From Niastella caeni (lineage in GTDB: Bacteria; Bacteroidota; Bacteroidia; Chitinophagales; Chitinophagaceae), in the NCBI RefSeq assembly GCF_004834005.1, contig NZ_STFF01000002.1, positions 372,001 through 436,000 of the forward strand: a stretch of DNA of 64,000 nucleotides, written 5' to 3'. Below are positions 42,241 to 50,444 of this stretch, in pieces. A program made the position numbers and the translations under genes. Each line of letters opens with the position of its first letter. Position 1 is the stretch's first letter. Below the pieces are notes generated by a model. It ran no database searches. It was not told the origin of the DNA and worked only from the letters and a program-made list of their open reading frames with translations.

Positions 42241-42465
42241 ATGAAAAAATCATCGGTGAACAGTTATTCGCCTACTGTAGAGTTACCGACTATTACTAAA
42301 AAATTTATTCGCCAGTTTAACAAAAGAAAAGCCAGTAAGCATGCTGAGTCATTATCGGCTGCTGTTCCACCGCCGAGTGAAGAAAAGATCAAACAATTGA
42401 ATAGCATTGGTCAGGAATATCCTTTTTGTGTTTATTACAAACAGAAATCGAACGACCCTTTGTGA
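42241..42465 (+). CDS. Small protein with C-terminal EYPFC motif, copy 1
   Basis: 74 residues, Lys/Ser-rich N-terminus without a signal peptide or membrane segment. The C-terminal third reads VPPPSEEKIKQLNSIGQEYPF then CVYYKQ and shares a pattern with the gene at 42805: PPSEE-x2-x2-LN-I-x2-EYPFC-x-Y-x-KQ. There is one cysteine, always after EYPF. The divergent N-terminus and conserved short C-terminal core with a single Cys are reminiscent of modified-peptide precursors or of small adaptor proteins, but I do not recognise a family. Long leader (about 250 bp) upstream. Confidence 0.7.
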   Translation: MKKSSVNSYSPTVELPTITKKFIRQFNKRKASKHAESLSAAVPPPSEEKIKQLNSIGQEYPFCVYYKQKSNDPL

Positions 42466-42525
42466 AACCCATTACAAAAACGCAGATATAATTGCATTTA
42501 CCGATCACCGTAAGTATTTTTCACT

Positions 42526-42564
42526 AGTCTCCTGTTTTTCCTGGCAGGACTGCTGATTTTTTTT
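42526..42564 (+). terminator. Possible terminator between the two EYPFC genes
   Basis: Imperfect hairpin AGTCTCCTG...CAGGACT followed by GCTGA and eight T residues. The remaining 240 bp up to 42804 is AT-rich, with a -7-like TATCTTTG at 42597-42604 and a direct repeat ATCACTTGTAA just upstream of the second gene. Confidence 0.45.
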
Positions 42565-42804
42565 GTTAAAAGCTGAGGTTTTTTGACATTTTGAATTATC
42601 TTTGAATAGATCGCTTCTCATATAACTTTCTTCCTTTTAGTTCGCTTGCCATAGAATTAACGATAACGATCTGATTCTGATTCTTTTTCTAGCCGTATGA
42701 ACGACCCAGTCTGATTTTTTTTACGTAGTGTACACGTATCCAAGTGAAAGCCTGTTTAATTATTTTTTAATCATCACTTGTAAATCACTTGTAAATTTTG
42801 GCGC

Positions 42805-43011
42805 ATGAAAAAGAAAACTTTCAAATTGGCAACTACAAACAACAGCACTTCGTCCTTTTCTCTAGAAAACACACGCACAACGGAAACGCTTCTTCTCGAA
42901 AATGCTCTTCCGGTTCCCCCCAGTGAAGAAACAGTAGCACGTTTAAATGCTATTGCCCGGGAATATCCCTTTTGTGCTTACATTAAGCAGAATAACCTGT
43001 ATTTACTGTAA
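42805..43011 (+). CDS. Small protein with C-terminal EYPFC motif, copy 2
   Basis: 68 residues, paralogue of 42241-42465. The N-terminal 35 residues (Thr/Ser-rich) do not align with copy 1, but the core VPPSEETVARLNAIAREYPF followed by CAYIKQ does. No signal peptide. It has its own 339-bp upstream region, so the two copies are probably separate transcription units rather than one operon. It ends 15 bp from the stop codon of the convergent CPBP membrane-protease-like gene. Function unknown. Confidence 0.7.
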   Translation: MKKKTFKLATTNNSTSSFSLENTRTTETLLLENALPVPPSEETVARLNAIAREYPFCAYIKQNNLYLL

Positions 43012-43025
43012 ATCAGCAGCTTAGC

Positions 43026-43955
43026 TTATATCTCTTTGTATATATGCCCCAGGTAACCCGCCAGCTCCATGAGCCAGGCAATACCTAAGTGAACTATTAA
43101 TCCTCCCCAGATACTACGGGTATTATACACTACTGCTCCCAGGATGATGCCGCCGAAATAGGAGGTAATGCATTCAAATAAGGGCTTTCCAAAATGAATG
43201 GAACAGTAGAAGGCCGCCACCGGTAAAATGGCTTGTTTGCCGGCAAAGCGGGCAAAAGTTAATATCAAAAATCCGCGAAAGAAAAGCTCGATCGTCACAA
43301 AGTCGATCCCATAGGAGAGCTCATAGAGCAGTTTCCAGGGAAAGGCATGCTGCACGTATTGATCAATTATATCAATGCGCTGCACTTTGGGATACGTATG
43401 CAGGAAATCGTTTTGGGTGGCCGCAAAAGCGATCAGCGGCACCATGCCCAACAGCAGCAGCAGGTAGGGTTGAACGCTGAACCCTTTCGCCTGCAGGCCG
43501 GCAACCGGTTTCCCAAAGCGGCCCCATTGCCAAATGACAGTGACCAGGGTAAACACCACCAATAGTTTTAGTGGCCAGTCGAGCACCTTATACCAGTAGC
43601 GGTTCCAGGGGAAGGGGAGGTGTTGGGTAAAATAACCGGCGGCCTCGTCGAAGGTTATTTTAATGGCGAATATGGCCGGGGCCGCCAGCAGCAACATAAA
43701 GAAGAAACGGTTATCGGGAATAGTTTCGCTGGCCAGCAGGAATTGCAGCAGCCAGGCGGCTGAAAAAACAAAGCCGAACAGCAAAAAGAAGCCGGCAATT
43801 CGTAATGGCCAGGAGCGAAGGGCAAAAATGGCGGGTTCTATGCCAAGGGTATAATTACAGGTAATGGCAATGGCTACAAGGAGGGTTGTGAGCAGAAATA
43901 CGGTGCGGTTGACAGACTGGATATAGTTTCGCAGGTAACCAATGATCTCATTCAT
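43026..43955 (-). CDS. CPBP-family intramembrane protein (CAAX protease and bacteriocin-processing group)
   Basis: 309 residues with about eight membrane helices. The CPBP/Rce1 core is at about 215-300: motif 1 is IELFFRGFLI, motif 2 FYCSIHFGKP (His) and motif 3 HLGIAWLME (His). The canonical first glutamate of EExxxR is replaced by Ile, so only the second acidic residue remains; activity is therefore uncertain. Family members cut prenylated proteins, process or give immunity to bacteriocins, or act as scaffolds. It is convergent with the EYPFC small genes. Confidence 0.82.
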   Translation of the reverse strand: MNEIIGYLRNYIQSVNRTVFLLTTLLVAIAITCNYTLGIEPAIFALRSWPLRIAGFFLLFGFVFSAAWLLQFLLASETIPDNRFFFMLLLAAPAIFAIKITFDEAAGYFTQHLPFPWNRYWYKVLDWPLKLLVVFTLVTVIWQWGRFGKPVAGLQAKGFSVQPYLLLLLGMVPLIAFAATQNDFLHTYPKVQRIDIIDQYVQHAFPWKLLYELSYGIDFVTIELFFRGFLILTFARFAGKQAILPVAAFYCSIHFGKPLFECITSYFGGIILGAVVYNTRSIWGGLIVHLGIAWLMELAGYLGHIYKEI

Positions 43956-43991
43956 GGAAAAACAGGCTTCAGGCCGGAAGGTATGAAAAAT

Positions 43992-44034
43992 TCAGCTGCA
44001 AGCTTTAAGCTATAAGCTGCAAGCAAATACAGCC
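43992..44034. repeat. AGCTGCA heptamer array
   Basis: AGCTGCA AGCTTTA AGCTATA AGCTGCA AGCAAAT ACAGCC: an exact 7-bp period, inverted relative to the array at 32863-32910. Confidence 0.85.
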
Positions 44035-44061
44035 ATGATAAACCATTTTTCCATTAAGCCA

Positions 44062-44097
44062 AAACGCCGCCCCAACCTGAAGGTCGGGGCGGCGTTT
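44062..44097 (-). terminator. Terminator of the plsX operon
   Basis: 15-bp GC-rich stem (AAACGCCGCCCC.../...GGGGCGGCGTTT) with a 4-nt loop, 22 bp after the plsX stop codon on the minus strand. Confidence 0.85.
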
Positions 44098-44118
44098 AAT
44101 ATTCTAAAAGAAAACAAA

Positions 44119-45063
44119 TTATTTCGACTCGAAACTGGCTTTCATTTTTTCCATCAGGTCGGTGGCGATCATTTTCTGCGCCAGATGGATCATATTGCTG
44201 AACGCTTTGGCATGGGAAATACCATGACCAATGATCACCGGTTTGGCAACGCCTAATACCGGGGTTCCGCCATACAATTCAAAATTAAATTGGTCGAGGT
44301 ACTCGTGTTTCATCCCTTTACGGTGGGTGATCTCGTACAGCGACTCGGCCATTTTCAGGATCACGTTACCCGTAAATCCGTCGCACACCATTACATCGGC
44401 TTTATCGAGCAGAATATCCCGGCCTTCCACATTCCCTGTAAAGTTGATCTGGTCATTTTCTTTCAGGATCGGGTAGGCGGCCTGGGCGAGCAGATTGCCT
44501 TTACCTTCTTCTTCCCCAATATTTAACAAGGCAACACGGGGTTGTGCAATACCAAGGATGTGCTTGGCATACAGTGAACCCAACAGGGCAAACTGGTTCA
44601 GGTGCTCGGGTTTGCAGTCGGCATTCAGGCCAACATCGAGCAACAAACCGGTGGTTCCGTTGTCTTTGGGAATAATGGTAGAGATGGTAGGCCGCTGAAC
44701 GCCTTCAATAGGTTTGATACTATACATAGCACCCACCAACATGGCTCCGGTATTGCCTGCGCTGATAAATGCGCCTGCTTTACCCGATGCCAGCAAGTGA
44801 AAGCCAACAGCAATGGATGATTGCTGCTTTTCTTTCAGTGCTTTGGTAGGAGATTCATTATAATCAATTACCTGGGGGGCGTGAAATACCTTTACCTTAT
44901 CGGCCGGTATTTGATATTGCTGCAGCAATGGATTGATCTGCGCTTCATCACCCACTAAAAACAACAGAGCCGGATTGTCAGCTTCTGTCAGGTAATCGCG
45001 GACTCCCTTCACTGCTTCCAGTGGTGCGAAGTCTCCGCCCATCATGTCTAAACAGATAGTCAT
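44119..45063 (-). CDS. plsX: Phosphate acyltransferase PlsX
   Basis: 314 residues from ATG 45061-45063 (the frame can also open at a TTG three codons upstream). It makes acyl-phosphate from acyl-ACP, the first step of the PlsX/PlsY route to phosphatidic acid. Landmarks: ICLDMMGGDFAP at the N-terminus, ESPTKALKEKQQSS, FISAGNTGAMLVGA, LLDVGLNADCKPEHL, LLNIGEEEGKGN and VCDGFTGNVILK. It belongs to the conserved DUF177-rpmF-plsX group. Confidence 0.96.
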   Translation of the reverse strand: MTICLDMMGGDFAPLEAVKGVRDYLTEADNPALLFLVGDEAQINPLLQQYQIPADKVKVFHAPQVIDYNESPTKALKEKQQSSIAVGFHLLASGKAGAFISAGNTGAMLVGAMYSIKPIEGVQRPTISTIIPKDNGTTGLLLDVGLNADCKPEHLNQFALLGSLYAKHILGIAQPRVALLNIGEEEGKGNLLAQAAYPILKENDQINFTGNVEGRDILLDKADVMVCDGFTGNVILKMAESLYEITHRKGMKHEYLDQFNFELYGGTPVLGVAKPVIIGHGISHAKAFSNMIHLAQKMIATDLMEKMKASFESK

Positions 45064-45122
45064 TTCCGGCAACGAGGCTTATTATATAATAATAAAGGAG
45101 GTTAAAAATCGGGCTTATTCAA

Positions 45123-45305
45123 TTAAGCCTTTTCAGAAACTACTTTTCCTTTATAATATAACTTACCTTCACTTACGTGAGCGCGATGGCGAACATGCGT
45201 TTCACCCGTAGTGCTGTCCTTGCTTAAGGTTACTTTTTCAGCCTTATAGTGTGTTCTTCTTTTGGCACCCCTTTGTTGGGAATGTCTCCGTTTTGGATTA
45301 GGCAT
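45123..45305 (-). CDS. rpmF: 50S ribosomal protein L32 (bL32)
   Basis: 60 residues: MPNPKRRHSQQRGAKRRTH at the start and the Bacteroidota-type ending (HRAHVSEGKLYYKGKVV). The zinc-binding Cys set of some L32 proteins is absent (C- form). Located between DUF177 and plsX as in most bacteria. Confidence 0.97.
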   Translation of the reverse strand: MPNPKRRHSQQRGAKRRTHYKAEKVTLSKDSTTGETHVRHRAHVSEGKLYYKGKVVSEKA

Positions 45306-45336
45306 ACACTCAGAATTTATACGTCAAATAAAAAAA

Positions 45337-45882
45337 TCAACTGTCTTCCAGGTCTTTAAATTTTTCCAACCCCTTCCACAAGGGGTTGTTGGCCGGTTTC
45401 TGTTCCTCTAGTTTTTTGAGCATTTCCAGCACTTCTTTATTACAGTGCGGTCCGCCCATTTCATCATCACTACACATCCGTTGCATCGGAATGCTGAGGT
45501 TAATGAACTCGTAGATCCAGTCGGCAATGTGCAAATGGCTTTCGCCTTTTGAAATGTAATAAACGTCGGGATCTTCTTCCTGTTCATTCATTACATCAGG
45601 TTCTTCCACCATTTTTACAACGATGTTGAACTCATCCCACAATTCCAGCGGCAGGTTATTGCCGCAGCGATCACAGGTTACCTCCAGTTTGCCACCCACT
45701 TCAAACTTCAGTAGCATAAACCCGTTTTGCTTTTCCAGCGCCAGTTTTACGTGGGCTGTGCAATTCCGGAAGTCCTGCTCCTGGTATTCTACAAAGAACT
45801 TATCGTCGATGGTATAGTCAAACTCATGAGTGCCCGGTTTCAATCCTACAAAAGCTATATCGTAATTCCGTCGGCTGTTCAT
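45337..45882 (-). CDS. DUF177/YceD-family protein
   Basis: 181 residues. The core shows VTCDRCGNNLPLEL and later CSDDEMGGPHCNKEVLEML, together a probable metal-binding Cys set, and the acidic stretch EEPDVMNEQEEDPDVYYI. YceD proteins are linked to 23S rRNA accumulation and lie upstream of rpmF, as here (31 bp gap). Cytosolic. First gene of the operon. Confidence 0.9.
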   Translation of the reverse strand: MNSRRNYDIAFVGLKPGTHEFDYTIDDKFFVEYQEQDFRNCTAHVKLALEKQNGFMLLKFEVGGKLEVTCDRCGNNLPLELWDEFNIVVKMVEEPDVMNEQEEDPDVYYISKGESHLHIADWIYEFINLSIPMQRMCSDDEMGGPHCNKEVLEMLKKLEEQKPANNPLWKGLEKFKDLEDS

Positions 45883-46038
45883 GAACTACCCTTTTAAAGA
45901 GTTTGCAAAGGTAGGGATTATCAGGCAAACAGGTAAAGGTAAAACCAAAAAAATGGCAAAAATAGCCGGTCTTAAACTGAATTGATGCCCGGGAATCCCG
46001 TAATTGTGTGTAAAATTACTATAAATGGGTGAAAATTA

Positions 46039-46345
46039 TTCAGTTACTGGTTACCAGCAACCGGTTACCGGTGGCCAGTTCCCGAGTTTGCCCCGATGAG
46101 GCCGTAATGCCTATTGTTTATTGCAAATTGTAAATTGGCCCGCCTAAGCATTAGCGCAGGCAGATTCGCATTTCATTCCCGCTTGCGGTTTTTTTCACGT
46201 TTCACGATTTTGCCGATTGCCGATTCACAACTCAGCTCGCTTTAGCCGTTGCCGATTCACTGCTTGTCGCAACGGGTCGGGATTTTACGAGCGCCGGTTC
46301 ACGACCGGGAGAATTACCAATTGCCAATTGCCCATTGGTTTTCCC
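46039..46345. repeat. Series of heptamer arrays that runs into the end of the sugar transferase gene
   Basis: 46040-46082 GTTACTG GTTACCA GCAACCG GTTACCG type; 46111-46137 TATTGTT TATTGCA AATTGTA AATTGG; 46198-46261 the inverted AATCGGC/AATCGTG family (TTCACGATTTTGCCGATTGCCGATTCAC); 46315-46340 ACCAATT GCCAATT GCCCATT GG. The last two lie within the coding frame of the C-terminus of the gene at 46232-47014. They fill the 349-bp gap downstream of that gene. Confidence 0.8.
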
Positions 46346-47014
46346 CAGTGCATCCTTCTTGCCAGCCAGGAATAATACCCTTTGCCAGGCAGTGTTAAAT
46401 ATAATACCTACATCCAGCCCGAAGTTGGCGTGCCGAACATACCAGGCATCCCATTCATACCTTTTATATATACATTCACGGCTTACGATCTTCCCGTGAT
46501 ACCCTTTAACCTGGGCCAATCCCGTAATGCCCGGTTTTACCAGGTTGCGGAATTTATACCCCGGAATAAGTTCTGCAAAGGCATTGCAATCGGCATGCAT
46601 ATGTGGGCGCGGACCAACAATGCTCATGTGGCCGGCCAGCACATTAAAAAACTGGGGCAGTTCATCCAGGTTCGATTGCCGTAGGAACCGCCCCAGCGAT
46701 GTTACTGGTTCCTCATATAAGATCGTGCGCTTAGTATGGGCCATCGGGTTATGAACTAATGTACGTAGTTTGTAACAGGTAAATGATTTTCCCCCACGAC
46801 CGGTTCGCTTTTGCAGAAAGAATACAGGCCCTTTTGACGTGAGCTTTATTAATAGCGCCAGCACTGGTATTAACCAGCTCAAAATGGCTATAATAATTAC
46901 CGTTGCAAACAATACGTCCAGTATTCGTTTACAAACGAAATAGCCCCTTTTGTTATCAACATATCTGCGTAGGACGGTCCTTTTTAACAAAGGCAACCTT
47001 TTTTCATGAATCAT
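46232..47014 (-). CDS. Bacterial sugar transferase (polyprenyl-phosphate phosphoglycosyl transferase)
   Basis: 260 residues. One N-terminal membrane helix, then the monotopic PGT core: KRILDVLFATVIIIAI, PVFFLQKRTGRGGKSFTCYKLRTL, SNLDELPQFFNVLAGHMSIVGPRP and KPGITGLAQVKG. It transfers a sugar-1-phosphate to undecaprenyl phosphate and so initiates glycan assembly. The last ~37 residues (after WQRVLFLAGKKDAL) are low-quality and are translations of two intergenic heptamer families, so the gene appears to have been extended by repeat DNA. First gene of the glycan cluster. Confidence 0.92.
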   Translation of the reverse strand: MIHEKRLPLLKRTVLRRYVDNKRGYFVCKRILDVLFATVIIIAILSWLIPVLALLIKLTSKGPVFFLQKRTGRGGKSFTCYKLRTLVHNPMAHTKRTILYEEPVTSLGRFLRQSNLDELPQFFNVLAGHMSIVGPRPHMHADCNAFAELIPGYKFRNLVKPGITGLAQVKGYHGKIVSRECIYKRYEWDAWYVRHANFGLDVGIIFNTAWQRVLFLAGKKDALGKTNGQLAIGNSPGREPALVKSRPVATSSESATAKAS

Positions 47015-47082
47015 AGTATTCTTAATACATGTATACGGTCAATACATTTATTTAGTTGCTTTTAATAAACAATACTTACTGA

Positions 47083-48015
47083 ATGCCTGTACAACCCGAA
47101 CAAAGTATCATTAAAGCATTAGCCTATTTTGATATCTTTAATTATCCGCTTACACAGGAGGAAATTATCTCTTTTCTCGATCAGCAGATGGGGCTGGATG
47201 ACGTGGCGCCGGCATTGCAACGATTGGTTGCCGAAAAACGAATTTTCCGGTTGGGAAACTTTTATTCGTTGCAGCAAGATCATGCCTTGCGTACCAGAAG
47301 AACTACAGGCAATCATAATGCCGAACTTTTGTTAACGGTAGGTTATAAGGTGGGCGGCTTTTTATACCAATTCCCCTTTGTGCGGGGTATCGGTATTTCC
47401 GGATCGTTATCAAAGAACTTTGCCGACCAGGATACTGATATTGACTTCTTTATTATTACCAGTGCCAATCGACTGTGGATTGCCAGAACCCTGATGCATC
47501 TGTTTAAGAAACTGACATTTATCACGGGTCACCAGCATTGGTTTTGTATGAATTACTTTATTGATGAAGCGGCGTTGCGTATTGAGGAACAAAATATTTT
47601 TACAGCCATAGAAATCACTACGCTGATACCGGTTTGCGGTAATGGCACAATGGATGCATTTTTTAAAACGAATAACTGGACAGCCTGTTATTTACCCAAT
47701 AACAATTTTCCAAAAAGTTCGCTCATCATGATCCGTCATCCCTGGTATAAGAAGGCGGCAGAATGGATGCTTAATAACCGCCTGGGTAATATATTAGACA
47801 ACTACCTTATGAAATTAACTACACGGCGCTGGTTACAGAAAGAACAACAGGGCCGCTTAAATATGAAAGGCGAACGGATGAGTTTACGGAGCGGTAAACA
47901 TTTTTCAAAACCTGATCCTTCTTATTTGCAGAAAAGGATTTTAGATATGTATAAACAAAAAGTGGATCTGGTCATTGATCCGGCATCATCAGTTCTTACT
48001 TCTTTTTCAGGGTAA
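47083..48015 (+). CDS. Nucleotidyltransferase-domain protein
   Basis: 310 residues. An N-terminal winged-helix-like segment (about 1-70: IIKALAYFDIFNYPLTQEEIISFLD) precedes a pol-beta-type nucleotidyltransferase core with ISGSLSKNFADQDTDIDFFII: GS plus the D-x-D metal pair. The rest is helical and basic. Such proteins occur in Bacteroidota glycan loci; the nucleotidyl acceptor is unknown. It is divergent from the sugar transferase and convergent with the methyltransferase, its last 20 bp overlapping that gene's end. Confidence 0.8.
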   Translation: MPVQPEQSIIKALAYFDIFNYPLTQEEIISFLDQQMGLDDVAPALQRLVAEKRIFRLGNFYSLQQDHALRTRRTTGNHNAELLLTVGYKVGGFLYQFPFVRGIGISGSLSKNFADQDTDIDFFIITSANRLWIARTLMHLFKKLTFITGHQHWFCMNYFIDEAALRIEEQNIFTAIEITTLIPVCGNGTMDAFFKTNNWTACYLPNNNFPKSSLIMIRHPWYKKAAEWMLNNRLGNILDNYLMKLTTRRWLQKEQQGRLNMKGERMSLRSGKHFSKPDPSYLQKRILDMYKQKVDLVIDPASSVLTSFSG

Positions 48016-48817
48016 TTATGTAATAATCGCCTATATACTTCCAGGGCCAGGCTTGTTTCCATTGATCTTCTTTTTTTTGCAGCCATTGCCAGGCGGCCGG
48101 ATGCTTCTCTGGAAAAAGTTCTATATAGGAAGGCGGCACTATGGTGCATAAGCCTTCTATGCTCAATACTTCAAAGGTGTTATGCAAAACTCGTTTTATG
48201 TAAGAGGGATTATAATACCAACATTTGAAATAATGTCCTTCAATATGAGCGCTTGCGCCTTTGTTACTGAAAAACCGTCTGAAGGCTGTTTTGGTTTTTC
48301 CTTTAAAAGCCAGCAGCGTTTCCCATAAGCAAAATTTAGGTAAAATGACCAGCGTCACTATGCCATCCGGTTTTAATAAGGGCGCAAAGGTTAACAACAC
48401 ATTATTTAACTGATCTGTACAATTAAGACCTGCGAAATTGGAAAAGATCATGTCATAAGGGCCTTTATGCTGCAGCTTGTTTAATTCGGTGAATGAGCAA
48501 ATTTCACTACTTACAAATTGCTGTAATCCATGCAATTCGATCTTATTTTTTAATGCCTGCTGCATACCGGCGGCAATATCTGTTGCATGCACCCGGTATC
48601 CCTGTTGGGCAAAATATACCGCATCTTCGCCGGTGCCGGCATTCAATTCAAGGATCGAACTGCCAGGGGCAAGGTATTGCTGAACATGTTGCCGAACTCT
48701 TTTTCTTTTATACTGAACTATGGTATTGCCGGAATACAGATCATCGAATATGGCCGATTGTTTACTAAAAGCAGCAGCGGCCTGTTGTTCATAGTTCATA
48801 TACTTGTGTTCATTCAT
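47996..48817 (-). CDS. Class I SAM-dependent methyltransferase
   Basis: 273 residues. SAM motif I is ILELNAGTGEDAVYFAQQG, the acidic loop is VHATDIA, and motif post-II is DMIFSNFAGLNC. The C-terminal part is hydrophobic/aromatic and may dock the substrate. Its minus-strand stop region overlaps the nucleotidyltransferase gene. The next gene upstream on the same strand is a B12 radical SAM protein 18 bp away, so these are probably co-transcribed. Substrate presumably a glycan or lipid-linked intermediate; uncertain. Confidence 0.85.
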   Translation of the reverse strand: MNEHKYMNYEQQAAAAFSKQSAIFDDLYSGNTIVQYKRKRVRQHVQQYLAPGSSILELNAGTGEDAVYFAQQGYRVHATDIAAGMQQALKNKIELHGLQQFVSSEICSFTELNKLQHKGPYDMIFSNFAGLNCTDQLNNVLLTFAPLLKPDGIVTLVILPKFCLWETLLAFKGKTKTAFRRFFSNKGASAHIEGHYFKCWYYNPSYIKRVLHNTFEVLSIEGLCTIVPPSYIELFPEKHPAAWQWLQKKEDQWKQAWPWKYIGDYYIITLKKK

Positions 48818-48835
48818 AATAGCAGATGCTTCTTT

Positions 48836-50302
48836 TTATACCGTTTTTTCGAGTGTGTGCAGTTTTTGTCTGGCCAGGAAAGCCGCCGGAATATAGTATG
48901 CAACAGCAGCGGCTTTTTTTAACTTTTTCCAGGTGATGGTGGTAGGCTGAGTGCATATTTTTTTTATTTGCGCCAATGCCTGGTGCTTTCGATAACTTTT
49001 GTGCACATAGCGATGTAATTGTTTATAGAAAGCCGGTTGATAGGTGTTTTGAAACATTAATTGTAACTCATCCGAATCTGTCCAGTTTGCTTTTTCTTTT
49101 AGATCATTTTTTACGCGTTCGAAAAACGGTGTGCCGGGTAATGGATAGGAAACGGAGATGCCCATCTCATATGGCAACAGGTCCCTGATCATACGGATGG
49201 TTTTCGCAATGTCTTCCTTTGTTTCGCCGGGATAACCAAACTGTATAAAGAAGGAAGGATTGATGCCATGCTTTTTCAGCAGGGTAGTGGCCTGGTATAT
49301 TTGTTCAACGGTAGTGCCTTTGTCCATAGCATCGAGTACTTTTTGCGAACCGCTTTCCGCACCCATCCAGATGTTATGACAACCGGCGCGCGCCAGGTCT
49401 TTGATGGTGTTCTCCTGTAATAACAGATCGGCGCGGGCCTGGATCTTGAACCTGAATTGTAATTGTTCTTTCTCCACGATATTGGCAAACGCGTTTACCC
49501 AGCCGGGTTTCAGGCCGAAGATGTCGTCACAGAACCAGATATGATCGAACCGGAATTTCTCTTTTAACAGTTTTAATTCTTCCACTACTTTTTCCGGTGA
49601 GCGGGCATTATAGCGATTGCCATAAATAGGTTTTGCGCACCAGTTGCATTTGAACGGGCAGCCTCTTGTAGTGGCTACGTTCAGCGAAAAATAACCGCTG
49701 CTTTTTAACCACATGGAACGGTAAGGTGTAATATCAATCAGGTCCCAGGCGGGCAATGGCAGTGCATCGAGGTCTTTCATCACCGCGCGGCGTGGTGTGG
49801 TTGTAACCTGGTTGTTGTGTATGAATGCCAGTCCGGTAATATGCTGAAAATTATTTTCTTTATTATCCATGGCTTTAACGAGTTCAAGCAATGTCAGTTC
49901 AGCTTCGCCCATAATAACAAAGTCGGCCCCTTCGGTAAGGTATTCTTTAAAATGATCGGTGCTGTCTGAGCTGGATACGATAACGGTGCAGCCTTTTGCT
50001 TTGGCCAGTTTCATCATGGCAAAAGCGGCCTCGCGCATATTCGTTAAACACATTTTAGTGAGGTAGTTAAAACCATCGTCGTACAGCACAAAGTAGCGCG
50101 GGGTTTGTTCGTTCAACGTGTTTTGAAGATCGTGTGCATTATGAGCGAACATGGTATCGAACAGGGAAACGGAATAACCATTAGCCTGCATTAGGGCGGC
50201 AGCATACAATGTGGCCAGCGGAGGGTAAGGTTGCCCGGTAGCCCATTGTTTGGGGTCGAATTGTAGAAAGTAGGAATGTGAGAATAGTATTTTGTTGCTC
50301 AT
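48836..50302 (-). CDS. Cobalamin-binding radical SAM protein
   Basis: 488 residues from ATG 50302; the longer frame starts inside a repeat array. The N-terminal B12-binding Rossmann domain covers about 1-150 (FDPKQWATGQPYPPLATLYAAALMQANGYSVSLFD). The radical SAM domain contains the 4Fe-4S motif C215-P-F-K-C219-N-W-C222 after NVATTRG. A C-terminal helical section follows. This class includes C-methyltransferases and ring-forming enzymes acting on unactivated carbons. It is one of three radical SAM genes in 6 kb. Confidence 0.9.
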   Translation of the reverse strand: MSNKILFSHSYFLQFDPKQWATGQPYPPLATLYAAALMQANGYSVSLFDTMFAHNAHDLQNTLNEQTPRYFVLYDDGFNYLTKMCLTNMREAAFAMMKLAKAKGCTVIVSSSDSTDHFKEYLTEGADFVIMGEAELTLLELVKAMDNKENNFQHITGLAFIHNNQVTTTPRRAVMKDLDALPLPAWDLIDITPYRSMWLKSSGYFSLNVATTRGCPFKCNWCAKPIYGNRYNARSPEKVVEELKLLKEKFRFDHIWFCDDIFGLKPGWVNAFANIVEKEQLQFRFKIQARADLLLQENTIKDLARAGCHNIWMGAESGSQKVLDAMDKGTTVEQIYQATTLLKKHGINPSFFIQFGYPGETKEDIAKTIRMIRDLLPYEMGISVSYPLPGTPFFERVKNDLKEKANWTDSDELQLMFQNTYQPAFYKQLHRYVHKSYRKHQALAQIKKICTQPTTITWKKLKKAAAVAYYIPAAFLARQKLHTLEKTV

Positions 50303-50320
50303 TTTATTACTGTTAGTATG

Positions 50321-50370
50321 TCGGCAATCGTGAATCGTGAATCGTGAATCGGCAAACGTGAATCGGCAAG
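50321..50370. repeat. AATCGTG heptamer array
   Basis: AATCGTG AATCGTG AATCGTG AATCGGC AAACGTG AATCGGC. It lies just upstream of the B12 radical SAM gene; its inverted form is at 46198-46261. Confidence 0.85.
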
Positions 50371-50444
50371 CATCTGCGCGGCCATTATGAATTGGCATTA
50401 CCACCCTTTATCAACTCTATCACCTGTACCAACTTGTCAACTTC

